From assembly GCA_023414355.1 (NCBI GenBank), contig JAEZOB010000010.1:92062-156061 (forward strand): 64,000 nucleotides of DNA. Reading direction: 5' to 3'. Below, piece by piece: positions 61,106-64,000 of the stretch. A program made the translations under genes and the position numbers. A model generated the notes under the pieces. The model was not told the DNA's origin. It did not search any database and worked only from the letters and a program-made list of their open reading frames with translations. Position 1 is the stretch's first letter, and every line of letters begins with the position of its first letter. The stretch is from Bacillota bacterium (GTDB taxonomy: Bacteria; Bacillota; Clostridia; Lachnospirales; Lachnospiraceae).

Positions 61106-62909
61106 CTGAAGCTTCCTCCTTTTTTACATAGTTATCGATGATCGTATCTCCGCGAACTACTTCGAGCGGAATCTGAATGGTGATATCTGTTCCATCCTCA
61201 GGTTTACTATCTATATCAAAAACGATTTGGCCTTCGCAATACATCTTTAGCCGTAGAAATGCGTTCAGCATTCCGGTACTCTTAGATTCGTTCAACATTT
61301 TAGTATCCGCATGGGCAATCATCCACTTGATTTTATTCAAATGCTGTTCATCAAATCCCTTGCCGTTATCCGATAACTCAATAAACAGAAACTGCTCGTT
61401 CTTGGTAATCGTCAGTGATATAACACCTTCATTTACAGAAGTTTCAATTCCATGTACACAGGCATTTTCAACAAAAGTACCGATAGACAGTTTCGGAATA
61501 AGCAGCCTTTCGCAACCCTCCATTACATAGTGGTAGAACTTGATCTTATCCCCATAACGGTATTTCTGGATATTGATATATTTCTCTATGAAATTCATTT
61601 CCTCTTCAATTGTGATGCTGTCGGAACCCCAATTCATACTCTTGCGGAATAGGATGGCAAGCTCGCCGATAATATTGGCAGTCTCATCCTCTCCTTTGAT
61701 TAAGCTCCGCATCCGGATGGTCTCCAAGGTATTAAACAGGAAGTGTGGATTCACCTGACTCTGGATCGCCTTCAGCTCTGCTTGCTTCTTGGAAAGCTCC
61801 AACGCTTGCTTTTCTGCATTTTCTTTAAAAACCACCTCAATTAAATCTTTAATCCGGGTTACCATCATATTATAGCTGCGAATCAGCTTACCGACCTCAT
61901 CCTCTCCCTCTTCGGTTTGAATCAAGTCGAATTGTTCCTTCTCTACCCTGCCCATATAAGTAGCTACTATAGACAATCTATGACTAATAGATTTCCCTAC
62001 AAAGTAAATCAGTATCGTGGGCAGGAAAAGATCCAGCAATACAATATACAACAGCCATTTATTCCGGAACAGGATACTCCAGAAGGGAAGTCTTTCGGCA
62101 TAAACTACAACCTCCCATTGGTCAGTGCCTACGGTAAAGGTTCTGCTCATCACCGGCTCAGTTCCATCCAAGGTACTTGCTTCCGGGTAGTCCCTCGCAC
62201 CATTGGTATTGGGCAAATTGGAGAATAAGATATCCTGCTTATTTCTGACATAGATTGTACCATCGATTTTTTCGTTCAACACATCCATCAGCATCGTGTT
62301 ATAATCGAGATCAATCTTCAAAAGCTTCTCAATTCCCTTATTGCCGAAGTTATCCAGCTTGCGTATAATACTGATTGTTCTTGCAGATCCACTGCCCGGT
62401 ACGAACTTCTTAGCCTCGTCGTAATAGGCATATACAATAATATCATTATTACTTTTCTTAAATTCTTTGAGCCAGGTTTCATCCTCTGCAGAAGATAATC
62501 TCAATATCTTTCCGCCTCCGATGATGGAATTATTATCTGCAAAAAGCTCGATTTTTGACAAAAGTCCAGCGTTGTAAGTATAGCTTAATTTATTACTGAT
62601 CAGCATCTCCATATAAGCATCATAGTAGCTCGGAAAATCAGCATATTGTCTGTTCAGGAATTTATTTAAATCCCTGTCATAATACATATTGTTGGTAAAC
62701 ATGATGCAGTTATTGATTGTCGTATTCAGATTATATTCCACTCGATCCATTGCATGGGATAAGCTCACCAGCTGACTTTCCTTATCGCTTTTATTCATAT
62801 TATATAAGATGATGGAATCAGTAAGAATAATAGGCAACAATACGCAGAAGGCATAGATCAGCAGCATTTTGGTTCTTATTTTTAAATTATTAAAATAAAA
62901 TTTTCTCAT
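61098..62909 (-). CDS. YesM-type sensor histidine kinase
   Basis: A 603-residue kinase. Helix 1 is MLLIYAFCVLLPIILTDSIILY, followed by an extracytoplasmic Cache-like domain of about 240 residues, a second helix near 290 (WLLYIVLLDLFLPTILIYFV), HAMP, His_kinase motif QVNPHFLFNTLETIR and an HATPase with DNGKGFDE. GAGGTAG lies upstream of the ATG. It pairs with the overlapping YesN-type regulator. The stimulus is presumably a carbohydrate. Confidence 0.94.
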   Translation of the reverse strand: MRKFYFNNLKIRTKMLLIYAFCVLLPIILTDSIILYNMNKSDKESQLVSLSHAMDRVEYNLNTTINNCIMFTNNMYYDRDLNKFLNRQYADFPSYYDAYMEMLISNKLSYTYNAGLLSKIELFADNNSIIGGGKILRLSSAEDETWLKEFKKSNNDIIVYAYYDEAKKFVPGSGSARTISIIRKLDNFGNKGIEKLLKIDLDYNTMLMDVLNEKIDGTIYVRNKQDILFSNLPNTNGARDYPEASTLDGTEPVMSRTFTVGTDQWEVVVYAERLPFWSILFRNKWLLYIVLLDLFLPTILIYFVGKSISHRLSIVATYMGRVEKEQFDLIQTEEGEDEVGKLIRSYNMMVTRIKDLIEVVFKENAEKQALELSKKQAELKAIQSQVNPHFLFNTLETIRMRSLIKGEDETANIIGELAILFRKSMNWGSDSITIEEEMNFIEKYINIQKYRYGDKIKFYHYVMEGCERLLIPKLSIGTFVENACVHGIETSVNEGVISLTITKNEQFLFIELSDNGKGFDEQHLNKIKWMIAHADTKMLNESKSTGMLNAFLRLKMYCEGQIVFDIDSKPEDGTDITIQIPLEVVRGDTIIDNYVKKEEASDD

Positions 62910-63021
62910 AAGCTATCTGCTACCTCGTCCCATAATTAGAGTACCCCGTAAAGAAATGCACATTGATGCATCATTACTAATAATACACGTTATATTAGAT
63001 AATTTCAAGCAAATCGCCTAA

Positions 63022-63049
63022 TTGATTTTACCAATTATTATGTTATAAT
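63022..63049 (+). promoter_or_regulatory. Extended -10 promoter of the DJ-1/PfpI gene
   Basis: TTGATT (63022-63027), 16 bases and TATAAT (63044-63049), with a TG one base before the -10 (63041-63042). It is 51 bases from the start codon. Confidence 0.65.
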
Positions 63050-63100
63050 GAACGAAATATTGATTTACCATATTTTATATAGAAGAAAGGGAGTATAACT

Positions 63101-63688
63101 ATGGCGAGTAAAGTATTGGTTTTACTGGCAAAAGGGTTTGAGACAATGGAGTTTAGCCCATTTATCGATATTATGGGTTGGGCACGAAATGATTATGGCT
63201 GTGATATTACCACTGAGACCTGTGGCTATACAAAGGAAGTGATCAGTACCTTCGGTATTCCGGTCCGGGTAGATAAGCTGATAGCCGAGGTAAATGTTGA
63301 CGATTATGCAGCACTTGCCATTCCCGGCGGATTTGAAGAATTTGGGTTTTATGAAGAAGCCTATGCTGAGGACTTTCTGCAGCTAATCAGAAGCTTTGAT
63401 GCGAAGGGCAAGCTGATTGCTTCAATCTGCGTCGGAGCTCTTCCCTTAGGTAAAAGCGGAGTCCTAGAGGGCCGCAAAGCTACCACGTATCATTTACGAC
63501 AGGGATACCGCATGAAACAGCTGGAAGCTTTCGGCGTCACAGTAATTAAGGAGCCGATTGTCCTGGATCGTAATATTATCACCTCCTACTGTCCACAGAC
63601 AGCTCCCGGCGTTGCCTTTCTACTGCTTGAGTTACTAACCACAAAGGAATTTACCTCCACAGTAAAAGCAGCCATGGGTTACGAATAA
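63101..63688 (+). CDS. DJ-1/PfpI family protein
   Basis: A 195-residue class I glutamine amidotransferase-like protein: VLLAKGFETMEFSP with the conserved Glu, AIPGGFEEFG, nucleophile cysteine in ASICVGALPLGKSGVL, and a later TSYCPQTAPGVAF. Family members act as glyoxalases, deglycases or chaperones. AAAGGGAG precedes the ATG. It stands alone, divergent from the kinase gene, next to a group II intron. Confidence 0.92.
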   Translation: MASKVLVLLAKGFETMEFSPFIDIMGWARNDYGCDITTETCGYTKEVISTFGIPVRVDKLIAEVNVDDYAALAIPGGFEEFGFYEEAYAEDFLQLIRSFDAKGKLIASICVGALPLGKSGVLEGRKATTYHLRQGYRMKQLEAFGVTVIKEPIVLDRNIITSYCPQTAPGVAFLLLELLTTKEFTSTVKAAMGYE

Positions 63689-63875
63689 GCACACGGATTA
63701 ATTGTATATTTTTGAAGTAGTTCGTAAAATAACCAGAATTGCCACATTTGTGTACCAATTTGTTAACAAAACGTCTTTATTCTATCCACACTTTAAACAT
63801 ATCTGGTATTTATACTAAATAATAGAAAGTGATTAGATGATTTATACTATCACTCTCCTCCTCCCTATATTATAA

Positions 63876-64000
63876 ATCGAGTAGGAGGCGGTGACTAACC
63901 GCCGTCCTCTCACAGCACCGTGCGTACCGTTCGGTACACGGCGCTTTCAATAGTTGACGTGCACTGACTGATATGCAATGGCTAAGTCATAGAAGCCATT
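63876..64000 (-). mobile_element. 3' end of a group II intron (domains V and VI), cut by window edge
   Basis: On the minus strand, domain V is AGCGCCGTG...TACC-GAAC-GGTA-CG...CACGGTGCT (63914-63945): a 9-bp lower stem starting with the catalytic AGC, a two-base bulge and a 4-bp upper stem. Domain VI follows (GGCGGT/ACCGCC stem, then TCCTACTCGAT), ending at about 63876 with the usual CTACTCGAT-like terminus. An open frame ending just before domain V fits the intron-encoded reverse transcriptase. The 5' part lies beyond the window. Confidence 0.85.
63947..64000 (-). CDS. ltrA: C-terminus of group II intron reverse transcriptase/maturase (partial)
   Basis: The last 17 codons of an open frame enter from the right edge (NGFYDLAIAYQSVHVNY, then TGA at 63947-63949). 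The position immediately upstream of domain V is where the intron-encoded protein of domain IV ends. Sequence alone is too short for family assignment; the call rests on the adjacent intron structure. Confidence 0.6.
   Translation of the reverse strand, partial: NGFYDLAIAYQSVHVNY

Noticed and set aside
1..64000. tRNA, rRNA, prophage or transposase genes
   Set aside because: No cloverleaf sequences, rRNA segments, phage structural genes or transposase motifs were found; the only mobile element is the group II intron end at the right edge.

Overview
The window looks like chromosomal DNA of a low-GC, Gram-positive anaerobe of the Clostridia, most like plant-fibre-degrading Lachnospiraceae (Clostridium phytofermentans-type). 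Support comes from strong AGGAGG-type ribosome binding sites, frequent TTG/GTG starts, SigA-type promoters, YesM/YesN two-component systems next to sugar ABC transporters, a bifunctional ArgJ, and families typical of the group (CD3324, EFR1 ferredoxin, PadR-DUF1700). The species call is inference; no rRNA or tRNA gene is present. Most genes are on the minus strand. Many start codons were set by ribosome binding site position.

Layout. 1-7.1 kb is an accessory, regulator-rich stretch: a membrane protein cut by the left edge, a TetR gene with an acetyltransferase-hydrolase fusion, an aldo/keto reductase, a TetR-nitroreductase pair, and a MarR-EFR1 ferredoxin pair. A decayed copy of the comEC 3' end lies beside the last pair. 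7.4-13.8 kb is a natural-competence cluster, comEA - response regulator - sensor kinase - GerMN lipoprotein - comEC, with a two-component system inside it. 13.9-20.8 kb is arginine biosynthesis (argJ-argB-argD with a GNAT gene, maf, and divergent argG; argC is absent). 21-38 kb is mixed housekeeping: hydrolases, GDPD, MFS, TrmH, DegV, AEC, MntP, HAD and AKR enzymes, AsnA. It is interspersed with unusual structured repeats.

38.3-48 kb is a monosaccharide uptake and sensing locus. A membrane-anchored sugar-binding sensor, a YesM-type kinase and a YesN-type regulator are followed by two sugar-binding lipoproteins, an ABC ATPase and a permease. It matches the XylFII-LytS/YesN three-component arrangement. 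48-54.3 kb holds an amidase, a cold-shock gene with a terminator-bearing leader, CD3324, HAD, SDR, a PadR-DUF1700 operon with a truncated third gene, and rlmH with an overlapping phosphatase. 54.7-62.9 kb is a second carbohydrate locus (YesM/YesN with an LplA/B/C-type importer). A DJ-1/PfpI gene follows, and the 3' end of a group II intron reaches the right edge.

The most unusual signals are in non-coding DNA. At 54479-54690 a 212-bp near-perfect hairpin has its own promoter-like sequence, and its substitutions are mostly of the kind that keep pairing in plus-strand RNA. Two ~118-bp cruciform repeats share a layout and a conserved core (23141-23259 and 35539-35655). There is also a ten-unit 25-bp mini-palindrome array before mntP, and tandem structured duplications at 41.1 kb and 51.7 kb.
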